Assembly: GCA_963920705.1 (NCBI GenBank)
Contig: OY987230.1
Coordinates: forward strand, 15,835,320-15,899,319
Direction: 5' to 3'
DNA length: 64,000 bases
From: Odiellus spinosus
Taxonomy: Eukaryota > Arthropoda > Arachnida > Opiliones > Phalangiidae
Both the position numbers and the translations under genes were made by a program. Positions 1 through 12,205 of the stretch are shown here, piece by piece (positions within the stretch are counted from its first letter, which is position 1; each line of letters opens with the position of its first letter). Under the pieces are notes generated by a model that made no database searches, was not told the origin of the DNA, and was given only the letters and a program-made list of their open reading frames with translations.

Positions 1-3000
1 TATTGTTACGATGTTTTCTAACTTGTAAAGGAAAGGTGTAAAGGATATTAAGAGTATTAATTAAAATTAAGCCAGAATAATTTAATAACCCTAAAAAAAC
101 TGACAAAATGTTCGCATAATTATATAAAGAAAAATCAAAATTCAAAAACATATTCCCTGCAGTTGGAATTTAAATAGACGTATGATTGGTGAAATTTTCT
201 TATTAAAACATGAGATAAGCTCTAAATTAAACTAATATTTATTTTAATTTTATAAATATTCTATAATAAAATATTTAATATTTTAAAAGCTTCAAAAAAT
301 CTCACCAAGAAAATTTATTTCGCCCTGAATGTAGGCTTCGTCTTGGACACCGCTGTACGGTGGTTCGAACACTTCTACAGGCGTAAGCTTTTACAGGTTA
401 TATTAAATTTAGATTATTTTTCAATCGAACAAAGTACACCTTTTTTATCAGGGCGGCTCCCATGTCGGGTATCGGACCTCAGCAATTAAAAGGGAAATAC
501 AATCATTAATTATATAAAATAGAAAAAATATTAATTATATACACAGTAAGGGGTGGAAAAATCTAGCTCAGTGTTCGAGACGGATGCCACTTCTAAATAA
601 CAAAGACTTCTCCGCGGTGGTGCTACAGTTTCGTAAATAGAGCGGCCTAGCTTCGTTCGTTATAAAATTGAAATCAACTATACGTTAAATATTAATGGTT
701 AGGAACTACTTCGAAATAACTCGTAAAAAAAGGCGATATTTAGACACACAACCTGATTCGAATCGGGCTTCATCAAATGTATCTCGCGAAGCTCGCGAAT
801 TTAATTTTTAGAAGATATTCCCTTTGAAGCTGGTTTTACATCCGCGTGACGACGAGTTTCATTTTCATTTCAATGTTCTCTCATGGAATAACGAAAGTAT
901 TCGGTATACTCAAAGAGAAACAAAATCCCTGATATCTCCGAGTATTCCAGGTTCGGTTGTAAAAAGTTATTTGGTTACGACAAGCAATGTAAGAACCATT
1001 TTCCAATCCCCACAATAGAAAAACAGTCACTAATTAGAACTAGCCGAAGCCGGAAAAAAATTAAAACCACTTTCTATGAAGGGCTGGGTTGGAATAATAT
1101 GACACTTATGAACTTAAATGATATTTCTCAGATTCTTTGACAATATTCAAATTCCCTGATATTCCAGGTTTGTCAGAACCCTATTTTATAAGAGCACATT
1201 GAAATGAAAATTAAAACCGACGCCACCCTCGTAAATCTTAAAAAATTCTAAAGATTAAATTTGCGAGCTTGGCGCGAGATCAATTTTAGAATCAGGTTGC
1301 ATGTGTATTTTAATTGATCATGTATTCATTATTATATTTTTATATCTCTAGTGTTATTTATATAAAAGAGAAAATATATAAAGACTTGCAAAAAATTTGA
1401 ATCTGAAAATTAAATCCGAAATTTACATACATACCGAAATATGTCTCTCAAAGAAAACAGACCCATAACGTTTTTCTTTTGCTAAATTTAAATATATATT
1501 TTTAGCCTGGGGGTTGTGTAGGGTCTTATATTTTCCGGGAATGTTGTACGTGTTTCTTATGTGTGTGCAGTAGTGGAAAATCTTCAACCATAATTTTTAG
1601 TTGCTACCCGAATTTCATGTCGCTTGGCTTATACACTGATACCACACGAAGGTATAACCATTACAAGATTAGCGAGCTTTCTACCAATGATTGAATGAGG
1701 CTTAGCGGGGTTTAGGAAATATACTAGAGGCAGAATAAAAGTATGAAAAAATTCAAACTTACGCTATTAAAGGAGAATAATGCTTAAACTAAAGAAATAT
1801 TCAAAAACTTAAAACTTAAGGGAGAATTAAGTCTTAAACTTCAATAACTGAAAATAATTTTGAAAATACCCAAAGTCCTTCCCTTATGGATTTGACCATC
1901 TTGTTCTTAGCTGCTGTAAGTTTATCTATAAGTGTTTTAAAATGTAAAATAATGCAATGAAAATAAGTATAAAAAAAGGTTTTTTCTAAGAAATAAAAAT
2001 AAGGATTGAATATCTTTACTAAAACCGAATTAATAATATATTCTGTGGGAAGCAAAATAAAGAAATTTAATAGATGTGAAGAGAAACGAGGTTTAAAACT
2101 GTTTCTTAAGCTCGAATAAATTTTAACAAACGGAAAAAAATAACTAAAACGATATGAAAAGGCGCAAAGGAAAGCTGCAAACAAATGGTTGAAGCGATTA
2201 TATATTCAGAAAATAGAGCTGGCTAATCTCGCCTCACAGTAGCTTTATTTTATTTTTTCTTTAATTCACCGCGCTGCATAGAGGAAAGATAAAAATATTT
2301 CAAACCCTCCATTTCTTTCAAAACGAATAATTCCAAACGAACTTGGGGGTGAAAGGGATAATAAACTGAAAAAACTCAAATTAAATTTTCGATTTAAACT
2401 GCGCGGGAAGGCGATGGCTATATAACTAGAACTCAATCCTCATGCCCTCTACACTTACTATTAACGTTAACTTCAGAATTTTAACGTTAATTATACACTC
2501 CTCACGCCTTATTTATACTAGTTCCGGGCTATCAGATGTCTCAACCAATTAGATATATGCGCGATTTACAGTAATTAGTATTAATTTTAGTAGAAAAGAT
2601 AGATCAAGTGATTTGATTGGATCCTGCATACGATGGACTGTACCTATACAGTTCTCTAAATCAGCCTCCCTTTAAGAGATTAAATTGACAATAGTTTAAA
2701 TTATCTACTAATCTGTAGAATATCTGATACGCAAAACAGGAAACTTGTTCTATATATATTTATCTTTAAAACATACACATTCCCTTTAAAACCCAGTTAA
2801 AAAAAATCAAAAGAAAAACACGGGAGAATTTACTGAAACTTTTCCCAACTAAACGGTAAATTTAAGCAGCGGTGTCTAGATAAGGTCTTTTCAGTTTCAA
2901 TACATAAAAAATAAATAAAAAGTAAGTGGTCAGCTGTTAGCCTTCTTTATACATATATACCGTGAACCTTAGCTATTTACTCCGGTCAAGGGGAAAAGGC

Positions 3001-4098
3001 GGAATAATTTTACACCCTAACTGCGCTGTATATGCTTTCCCCATTTAACGGTAGAGCGGTGCGCGGGGGTGAGTGTCGATCAGTGTAGGTTCAGTATAGG
3101 TTCAGTGCGGGGTCAAGTCTTAGCTGTAGTATATACAAGCGATCATTTAGAAGCTTGAATCAATAAAAAAAAAGAGAGGGGGATTTGATCTTAAGTTGAC
3201 AAGAGTGCAAGGGGCCAAGTTTAAGGGCGCCATCATCTACAGTATATTCATCGAAATTTTGAGAAGGAAGCGATGGAATAAATGCGGGAAAAAGAAGAAC
3301 CGAAATGACGTCATTACACTGATGTACCTTTCGTTCTATTGTTTCTAAACCAAGTACTGGATGATTTTGTTCGAGTGTAGATATTAGTACTACTTTTATC
3401 CCTATATATATTGTGTGTTAATCCCCTTAACCTTCGCTACATTACAAACTCTTTTTGAACAAAATTATGATCATATTCAGTTCCAAATGTTCAGTAAGAG
3501 TAAAGCCATGTACGTTTCATTCTATCATATTTATCAATTGTTTTCTTAAAGACGGAGAGCCTATATAGGGTTATACTTGCTAAAAGCTTAAACTGATCAA
3601 ACTAATGTAGTATGAAGAGATTTGAGGGAAGAGTGAATTCAATCGACCGTTTAATCGTTTTTCCATTTCTGCGGAGCAATCTGTTTCAAAGTTACTCTTT
3701 ATATATATAGGCATACATCAGCCCTTACATATTCCCTTCATCAACCAATAAGAAGACTCGTATAGCGACTTTAAGGCTGTTGACGTCATCTTAAAAAAGT
3801 TTTTTTTTTTTTATAATGGTATAGGAAAAGAAACGATGCTTTTGAAAATTTTTAAACAATGAATTCTTTCGGAACTTTAATTTTAATAATATATTAAGTC
3901 GAGAACTTGTTTTAAAAAGGGTGTGATCTTGAGGGATAGTCATCTTTATTAATTCTAACAAATATAACGAATGTTTGCGTATAAAATTAATTAAATTATA
4001 CCGACCAATCAAGATTCATGCGCAAACTATTGTCTCCGTAAAATCAACAAAAATGTCAATTAGAGCGAGACAAAGAGCTGGTAGGGAGGATTTTATTT
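1..4098. other. Intergenic spacer without recognised gene
   Basis: AT-rich. It holds the isolated satellite monomer near 1 kb and a dispersed motif at 330-395 (GGACACCGCTGTAC) that recurs near 36.93 kb (GGACACCGATGTAC). The open frames are short and show no known motif. Confidence 0.6.
971..1105 (+). repeat. Isolated satellite-like monomer
   Basis: AACCATTTTCCAATCCCCAC, AAAAACAGTCACTAATTAGA and CCGAAGCCGG match one 130-bp monomer of the array at 11.1-12.2 kb, about 10 kb away. It is a diverged single copy. Confidence 0.7.
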
Positions 4099-4102
4099 AT
4101 AA

Positions 4103-5053
4103 AGGGAGAATGCAACCTAACAAGTGATTTGTTTATCGATTCCTTATAGTTGAAATAAGGCCTAACCCGTTAGTAAAAGTTTTTACAAATAAATTTATTA
4201 AACTAGAAATAAATTTAAAACTTACCCGGGAAATAGGCTTAGCTGAATTCATGGAGATCCTGCACTCCCCATATAAGGGCCATCGAGCAACGTCATTGGT
4301 TGCTAGTCTCTTATATGGGGAATTCAAGATTATCTCCATGAATCCAGTTAAGCCTATTTTGGTGGCAAGTTTTAAATATTTATAGTTTAATATTTGTTTG
4401 TAATTTTTTTAATGCAACCTAACAAGTGATTTGTTTATCGATTCCTTATAGTTGAAACAAGGAGGATTAGACAAGGAGAGGAAATGTGGGGCTGCGTTGA
4501 GTTAGAGAGAGAAGAGCCAACCTCCCACTCGGGTGGAAAGGGGGGATAGGAAATTCTCGAGGTAAACTGTTGTCACGTGGTCGCTAGCTAGCGCGTCTCA
4601 TAAAGGATTCGTTTTACTCACGCGACAACATTTTACCACGAAACGTCTCTACCCCCGTTCTCCCAGAGTGGGAGTTTAGGCCGACGCAGTAGGAACCGCG
4701 CCGTCCCCACATTTCTTCTCCTTGTCTAATCCTCCTTGGTTGAAATAAGGCCTAACCCGTTAGTAAAAGTTTTTACAAACCAATATTAAACTAGAAATAA
4801 ATTTAAAACTTACCCGGGAAATAGGCTTAGCTGAATTCATGGAGATCCTGCACTCCCCATATAAGGGCCATCGAGCAACGTCATTGGTTGCTAGTCTCTT
4901 ATATGGGGAATTCAAGATGATCTCCATGAATCCAGTTAAGCCTATTTTGGTGGCAAGTTTTAAATATTTATAGTTTAATATTTGTTTGTAATTTTTGTAA
5001 CTGGTAGATTAGGCTTATTTAAACGATATGGAATGGAAGGTTGCATTCTCCTT
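4103..5053. mobile_element. TTAA-type foldback element A, internally duplicated and interrupted by element B
   Basis: Begins AGGGAGAATGCAACCTAACA and ends with its inverted form (GGTTGCATTCTCCTT). The flanks ATAA and CAAG look like decayed TTAA. The centre is a palindrome with the arms ATTCATGGAGATCCTGCA and ATCTCCATGAATCCAG. Units 4109-4411 and 4412-4990 are near-identical direct copies; the second carries the 281-bp B insertion. The TTAA site and ends suggest a piggyBac- or Kolobok-like non-autonomous element; no coding capacity. Confidence 0.85.
4458..4738. mobile_element. Foldback element B, copy 1 (inside element A)
   Basis: 281 bp with imperfect inverted repeats starting CAAGGAGGATTAGACAAGGA. 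It is flanked by GTTGAAA at 4451-4457 and 4739-4745, and the uninterrupted A unit to its left reads TATAGTTGAAATAAGG, so the empty site is known exactly. The arms diverge inward but share the ACTC(G/T)GG block. No ORF of note. Confidence 0.92.
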
Positions 5054-5057
5054 CAAG

Positions 5058-8000
5058 GGTAAAACGTTTCAATTGCCTCAAAGTTAATGAACGAACTAGA
5101 CTCACGTTTATCAGGTAAATATTACAAACATTTTTGACTATTTAATCATGCGATTAAAAATTTTACTTAGCCTTTCATTACTTTTGTTGTACCTTAATTT
5201 TTCGTATAATTAACTTCCATTAAGCTTTAAAAATAAAAATGAATAAACGACCCGGAGAAATTTCGTTCTAAAAACAAATATAAAAGACCTTTTTTTTTTT
5301 TTTTTTTAAAAAAATTCGTTTAAAAGAATATTAAGTCTCGCTATGTTTAATGAGCCAGCTATAGGCCCACTCAACTCGTTAAATTTAAGAGTTTGTATTA
5401 AAATTTGTAAAGTTCGCGCCCTTCTAACGAGGTCCCTAAATACACTTTGCTTTAAATTTTTAAATAAGTCTAATTTAAAATGTTAATTTGCGTATAGTGT
5501 ACCTAATTTAACCCTACTTTGAAATAATAGGAATTTGAACTAAAACGGTGATTTATAGCATACTAAAAATAATATTACGAATAAAACTTATTTTTCATAT
5601 CTAAAAATGGTTATTTAAATATTAATTAATTTTTTTTTTAATTATTTATGGATAAGAACGGTTTTTATGAAGAACTTTTCTTTAATCCTAATTTTAATAT
5701 ATGTATAATTAATCCAAGTTTATCGAATGTTTCGTCGAGCGCAGTGATTGTTTTTACTGCACATTTATTATTTAACATTTGGGGCGAATTTGAAATTAAG
5801 TTAGTCACTTACAGCTCGCGTTACAATATATGATCATTTTATGTTAATTTATAGGCTTCTTAGGCCTAGATTTTAATTATTAACGTGTAACTTTCTAGAA
5901 TAAGACTCCATGATAGTTATAAATTTTGTTAATTTTATAAAAGGAAGAGAAGCGTATAGAGTTTTTATTTGGAAAAAACAGTAATTGTGTGCGAAATCGT
6001 TCGACCGATCGTAAGATGTACGTGCTTTAATTTATTTTAAGAAACGATACGAGCAATGAAAATATATTTCTAGAAGAAATTATATTCCAAACTCAAAATG
6101 TTTTGGATAACATTAAATCATAAAAACCACTTGTTTAATTACTTCGCTTTAGGCCTAATTATTATTTAAATAATTTAAACGTAAGGTGCATTTGAACACG
6201 CAAAAAGAAAAAGTTAAAGTTTTGTTCTTACATAATAAAAATTAAGGAAGTGGGTGAAAATCTTACAATATAATCGCAGACACCCAAAAATCTGCGTAAC
6301 AAAACTTTATTACAATATCTAGAAATCTAAATTACCATAGAAAAACTTGTTTACTAAATTTAATTACGAATGATTGAGATATTAGTTAAGTTTGCACGCG
6401 TTGAAACCTCTCAGTGTTAAAGTATAAATATTTCCGAGATAATTAAACAGGTTTTCTTAGTACTTTTTTCTCATCTTACATAAAATAAGAAATTAAGCGA
6501 AGGAAATCATTTCATTGTTCAAAAACTATTTACAATGTAGTGAAAACTTGCGCGCATTAATACACATAGTTAAATCTATAAATGACGTAACGAAACTCGC
6601 TAAGTCTTAAGCAAACGTCTCCTTTTCTCCAATTTGCATATATGAAGCAAAATTTTCCACCGTTTTCACCTTTTAATATATACCAAGTCGTTTTCGCTAA
6701 TAAGCTTCGGGAACGAGACAAGAATTTTGGGCGAAGTTACAGTCGTTTCAATCTCGAGTAATTGGCAATACGAGCAAAGCTAGATTATTTCTTTATCTCC
6801 ACTATTTTCAATTTAGAGATAAAGAAAGCATATAGCTTTCATCACGCTGTCAACTCTAGGTGGAATTCACTATAGCCTACAAAGTTATTTTGGAGGGAAA
6901 CAAGAAAAAAAAGGTTTCTTTGCAGAGCGTTTCAATTAAGTAGAAGGGAGACTAGATTTGAAAGTAATGAAAACTCGAGATAATTCTGTCTTAGTCTACT
7001 TCTAGCGCTTTGATTTGTAAGAACGTAGAAACTTTATTTCTAAGGAAAGAAATAGACATAAAGGGTAGATTATTTTATACGTGCTGACAATTAATAATTA
7101 AAATAAGCTAATTAAATTCTGACTATATAAATTTCAATATCATTTGTCAGCAAACACAAAGTTAAAGTTCCTTTATATATCATTGTGATAACGTATACAG
7201 TAGCTTTGTGTGAGTTGACAATTAAAGGTGGTTCTTACTATAGTATAATTCAGTTTGATTTTTCAGTACGCGGAATGCTAGGACCCTTTTATTTCAAAGT
7301 AAAGAAATCATGGTGTTAAAGAAGTAGTGTAGATTTGTACGTGCTGACTATATTTGTCAGTAGGACCAAAAGTTTGGTTTCCTTTAAAGAAGTCACTGTG
7401 ATAATGTGAAGCAAAGCTTTGTTGATATTGAAAATTTTAGATGGAATGGATGGTATATATACAGAGCGAGAAAATCGGAGAGGGGGCTTGTTGGATAAAT
7501 TCTCCTAAGGGGTGGGCGACTTTCTTGTGACTAAAACTTTTCCTAATTAGGTAATCCACTACTAAATATTCCAAAATAAATTTGGGGTATATACTTTTAG
7601 GGTGTATAAAATCCAATCAAAAAGGAAAAAAAAAAAAAAAAAAAATTGGAATTTTTGGTGCACTGTTTTCATTAAAGATTTTTTTATTATATATCACTTA
7701 GAAATATTTTAAATTAACCGTCAATATATTAAGAAATTTAAAGGTCGGACCTGTGCATAAGGGTTCAAGTAGTACTGAAGATATAATACTCGGAAAATTA
7801 TCGATTAATATTTTACCGGAAATTCTCATTTTTTTTTTTTTTTTTCTGCAAAATCATGATATATTTGAATTAAAGTTTTCCATTTCTAAATAAATTAAAA
7901 TCTTCATTTAAAATAATTTAATTTGCTCAGAAATCGGCGCCAAATTCTAAATTCCACCACTCAGAATAAGCTATGCCTCTGGGGTTGCCTACAACATCGT

Positions 8001-8899
8001 TGTAAATATTATTAAATTATATTTTTGTACACAATGGAGGTTTAATTGAGTTTGCGTAACTAGCATGGTCCATGACCCATCTTGTTCAGCCTACTATAAA
8101 AATAGTCGAATAATACTGCATAAATCTTCGCGAAAAGAAAAGCTAATAAACTTTAAAAACTCATTCCATTAGAGACTTGGAGCCTGAAAAATTTTGACAA
8201 AACGAATCGGTCTCATTTTCTAAATATTCTCTAAGCTTGTATACAGAACTTTTATAATGAAGTTTTATACATTATATATACTCACACCATGCACAGTACA
8301 AGTCCTAGACATACACGTTAAGATACATCCTTGAAAAGAATGTAAATTCCCGTAGAAAAACTGGGTTTTAAATGGGAAGTTAGGTCATACTAAAGATTGA
8401 AACTAAATAATATAAAATCCAATTTTTATCCCGAGCTACTCTCTCTTGAGGGAATTCACCGCCGGGGAGGAAGACTTGGGGAGTTTTGGGACTAAAATGT
8501 TCAATATATATATAGCTTAACAGGAAAAGTTGGTTCCGGAGGGATGAATCCAGGACCCGTCCGACCAGAAACTGATTATAAAAGAAATATAACTCATTTA
8601 AGGGGTTAGTCATGTTTTCCCCCTTTTCCCCTTTGTTACATGGGTTTGCGCGAATGAAACTTATAGTTCGATCAATTTTGAGTTTCTATCATACAGAAAA
8701 GCATCACTAGCTAAAGCTACATTCACGCAAAGGAACTTTTGAAACTGTTTTGAAAAAACAGTTGTGAATGAATAAATATCTACATGGATAGAATAGTTCG
8801 ATTATCGATGTTCGTAGAGGCAATAATAAGGATGGTATATTATGATTAAAATGTAGTTCTCGAAGTTGTGACGTCATATCTTTCGCGCGAGGAGAGGGA
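5058..8899. other. Intergenic spacer
   Basis: AT-rich with poly(A) at 7626-7644 and the duplication at 7.0-7.45 kb. Nothing else recognised on either strand. Confidence 0.6.
7010..7450 (+). repeat. Imperfect direct duplication with GTACGTGCTGAC-type motif
   Basis: Two diverged units (about 7010-7230 and 7260-7450) share TACGTGCTGAC, ATTTGTCAG and a later GTGATAACGT/GTGATAATGT block. The motif recurs as GTACGCGCTGACAATTTAAG near 42166, so it is a dispersed repeat. Confidence 0.5.
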
Positions 8900-9060
8900 G
8901 AAAATTAGAGGGGGCAGACACGCTGAATTCGCTGTATACCAGAGTTCAAGAAAGTTCAGCTTTGGTAGTTTATTTAGCTCGAACCCTACTGAACTTCAAG
9001 TTCAACTTTGGTAGTGCAAAGAGTTCAATCATTTTGAAAACCCGAGTTTGTCTGCCACTA
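8900..9060. repeat. Inverted repeat with GTTCAACTTTGGTAG blocks
   Basis: Outer arms GGCAGACA and TGTCTGCC, inner copies GTTCAGCTTTGGTAG and GTTCAACTTTGGTAG. A related set of motifs lies at about 54935-54990 (CTACCAAAGCTGAACTC). Probably a small foldback element. Confidence 0.5.
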
Positions 9061-9203
9061 AATCTAAAAGTTAACGACTGCGATAGGGAATATGAAATAT
9101 CCGTCATGAGTTTTTTATCTCTATGGCCAACGAATGAGATTCTGTCTCGGGGCCCCTAGCGATTTCAATTATAACGAACTCTAAAAAGAAGAATCGGAAT
9201 ACT

Positions 9204-9475
9204 TAAGCTATGGTCACACTAACATTTCTTAATCTATTTTAAACTGTAAAATCAAACCGATATTCAAATCACCAGGAATCTTTATAAATAGGTTTATTGT
9301 TGCTTCATGCAGCGGTTGCCGAAACCAAACCGGTATGAAACTAGTTCCCGAAGCAGTTTCGAGAAATCGAATCAAATCGATCGAGAAAAGAAGGTTTCCC
9401 GTTCACACAACTCGAACAAAACGTTTTTTTTAAACGGTTTAAATATATTCCAAGGCTTAGTATGAACGCGGCTTT
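9204..9475 (+). repeat. Repeat H, copy 1 of an inverted pair
   Basis: Runs from AAGCTATGGTCACACTAACA through GAAACTAGTTCCCGAAGCAG to TTAGTATGAACGCGGCTTT. Its two ends are themselves weak inverted repeats (AAGCYRTG...TCAYACTA). Confidence 0.75.
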
Positions 9476-10025
9476 GACGTTTCAATCAAGACGGTTAAAA
9501 AACCATTTTCATGTGAAGGTAGCTTAACTTTTGGAAGGATTGCATAGATAGCTTTGCACGCGGTGCAAACTTTAATTTATTCTGACTTTATATAAGAAGC
9601 GAATGCAATTATTATTTCGTGATCTTTTCGGTTATATATAAATATATATTTATAGAGAACATTCTGAGATTTCATCATGTACGAAGTTAGGCTTCATTTG
9701 ATATTTATAATTTAATTCTCGAAGAAATACCAAGGGGACCCCTATATAAACAGCTTTCACATGCTGAATTCTACAAAATTCTTCACTCTAGGGAGACTTC
9801 TCTTCAAAAATCCCATTTCTCTGGAGTTCAGCCCATCCGGAAAACTCGATAAAAATAGCAGATATTGAGTTGAAGGGACAGTACCACGTGCTTTTTTTTT
9901 ATTTAAATTTTAAGGAACCCTTTGAGGCAGCGGGTGGAACCGATTTCGTCGTCAGATCCGCTAACCAGATCATGCATACAGTTGTCACCAAATTAAATTA
10001 AACCATTTTTATCAAATTCCTCATT

Positions 10026-10262
10026 AGCTACGTTCATATTAGGCCTTTTAATCGTCTTTTCTCTATCGATTTCACTCGATTTCACGAAACTGCTTCGGGA
10101 ACCAGTTTCATACCGATTCGGTTCCAACAACCGATAGATGAAGCTACAATAAATCGATTTATGCGTGAACACGTGACGCTTAAAACGTTTCCTGGCGATT
10201 TGAAAATCGGTTTGATTTTACCGTTTCAAATCGATTAAGAAATGCTAGTGTGACCTTAGCTA
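10026..10262 (-). repeat. Repeat H, copy 2 of an inverted pair
   Basis: Reverse complement of the copy at 9.2 kb: contains ACTGCTTCGGGAACCAGTTT and ends GCTAGTGTGACCTTAGCTAT. It could be a second insertion, or the other arm of one 1.05-kb foldback element; the 550-bp middle shows no gene. Confidence 0.75.
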
Positions 10263-10692
10263 TTGTAAAACCTAGGGTCAGTTACGGCTATGATTAGACA
10301 TTTCCCCTTTAAGAAAATATTTCCCATATGAAATACAATCAAAGTGAAAATTTGATTGCGCTGTTTCATCCTGGTCAAATTTACGAAAGACGCTAAAGAA
10401 AATAGTCATATTTAACCAAGCTTAAATGATCAGCGTGTTAAAGACATATTACATAGATTTGTTATATGCAAATTCCGAGAGAAATACAAACGTAAAACGC
10501 GTGGGCTTTCTCATCCCATTATTCTTTTTCTAACCTTCCCGACCCTTATACATATATTCATCCATTGTTTTATAAAAGATGTCTAGAAAATGTACTCCAT
10601 ACACTCACCTCCCCTTTTTACTAATGAAGATAACATCGAAATACGTTATTTAGCCGAATTATTCAAAGCGTGAAGCGAAAAGATAAGAATAA

Positions 10693-10868
10693 AGGTGGTT
10701 TTTCATTGAAGCGATATTGAAAAAAATCGCTAGCGCATGGAGCAATAACAATAGGATACATAGGTTCCAGAAACACATTTTTAAACGATGTAAGAACATA
10801 TGCCTCCAATTGTGATTGATCCATGCGCGAGCGATTTTTTTCAATATCGCTTCAATGAAAACCCACCT
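10693..10868. mobile_element. Short hairpin element G, Harbinger-like
   Basis: 176 bp with about 50-bp near-perfect inverted ends starting AGGTGG and containing TTCATTGAAGCGATATTGAA. TAA is present at both flanks (10690-10692 and 10869-10871), as expected for the TWA sites of PIF/Harbinger elements. Superfamily assignment rests on the 3-bp site only. Confidence 0.7.
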
Positions 10869-11104
10869 TAACAGTCCTAAGATAATTAAATCTAGTTGCT
10901 ACATTTATGCGTCGTCTTTTCTTACGAAGTTTTAGATTTCTAAGACTTATTTGCGGCACTTAGATAAACAAAAGAGATATCCGACTATAAAAGGAATTGT
11001 TATTTTTTAATGAACTATTCATATATAATCATACTATGGTCTTTTACATTTTGAATTGGAAAAACGTACTAATTAAGTTATAGCTTAGAAGTCATCTCTT
11101 ATAT

Positions 11105-12205
11105 TTAATGTGGAAACCATTTCCCAGTCCCCACCATTGAAAAACAGTCACTAATAAGACGTAACCGAAGTAGGAATAACACTAAAACCCCTTTCTACGA
11201 ATGGTTGCCTCAAAATAATTGTTGTAGTTGTGATTCGGTTAAGACTAGCAATGTAGAAACCATTTTCCAATCTCTCCTATTTGAAAAACAGTCACTAATT
11301 AGAAATAACCGAAGTAGGAATAAGTTTAAAACTACGAAAGGGTGCCTTATGTCGTAGATGTGATTCGGTTAAGACTAGCAATGTAGAAACCATTTTCCAA
11401 ACTCTCCTATTTGAAAAACAGTCACTAATTAGAAATAACCGAAGTAGGAATAAGTTTAAAACTATGAAAGGGTGCCTTATGTCGTAGATGTGATTCGGTT
11501 AAGACTAGCAATGTAGAAACCATTTTCCAAACTCTCCTATTTGAAAAACAGTCACTAATTAGAAATAACCGAAGTAGGAATAAGTTTAAAACTATGAAAG
11601 GGTGCCTTATGTCGTAGATGTGATTCGGTTAAGACTAGCAATGTAGAAACCATTTTCCAAACTCTCCTATTTGAAAAACAGTCACTAATTAGAAATAACC
11701 GAAGTAGGAATAAGTTTAAAACTATGAAAGGGTGCCTTATGTCGTAGATGTGATTCGGTTAAGACTAGCAATGTAGAAACCATTTTCCAAACTCTCCTAT
11801 TTGAAAAACAGTCACTAATTAGAAATAACCGAAGTAGGAATAAGTTTAAAACTAAGAAAGGGTGCCTTATGTCATAGATGTGGTTCGGTTAAGACTAGCA
11901 ATGTAGAAATCATTTTCCAATCTCTCCTATATGAAAAACAGTCCCTAATTAGAACAACCGAAGTAGGAAAAGTGTAATTAAAACTCCATGAATGGGTGCC
12001 TTAGAATAATAGTTGTAGATGTGATTCGGTTAAGACTACCAAACCATTTTCCAATCTCTCCATATTGAAAAACAGTCACTAATCAATTGGAATTAAGCAA
12101 AGTAGGAATAATACTAATTAAAACGCCTTTCTATACGCGTTGGAATAATTGTTGTAGATGTGATTTGGTTAAAACTATTTTAGAAACCATTTTCCAATGG
12201 ATGGA
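11105..12205 (+). repeat. Satellite array, 130-bp monomer
   Basis: About eight head-to-tail units. Monomers starting at 11221, 11351, 11481, 11611 and 11741 are exactly 130 bp apart, and the central ones are identical or differ by a base or two (CTAAGAAAG for CTATGAAAG in the fifth). Units at both edges are diverged and have changed length. Each holds GAAAACAGTC-type and AACCGAAGTAGGAATAAG blocks. No coding content and no spacers, so not CRISPR. Confidence 0.95.

Noticed and set aside
748-765. GATTCGAATCGGGC resembling a tRNA T-arm
   Set aside because: No acceptor stem, D-arm or anticodon arm can be built upstream.
1834-2184. 116-codon minus-strand open frame
   Set aside because: Phe/Tyr/Lys-rich translation typical of random AT-rich sequence; no recognised motif.
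4190-4370. TTAGGC-type telomere motif inside element A
   Set aside because: Occurs once per arm as part of the element's inverted repeat, not in tandem.
11105-12205. CRISPR-like regular repeats
   Set aside because: The 130-bp units are contiguous with no unique spacers, and the window is eukaryotic.
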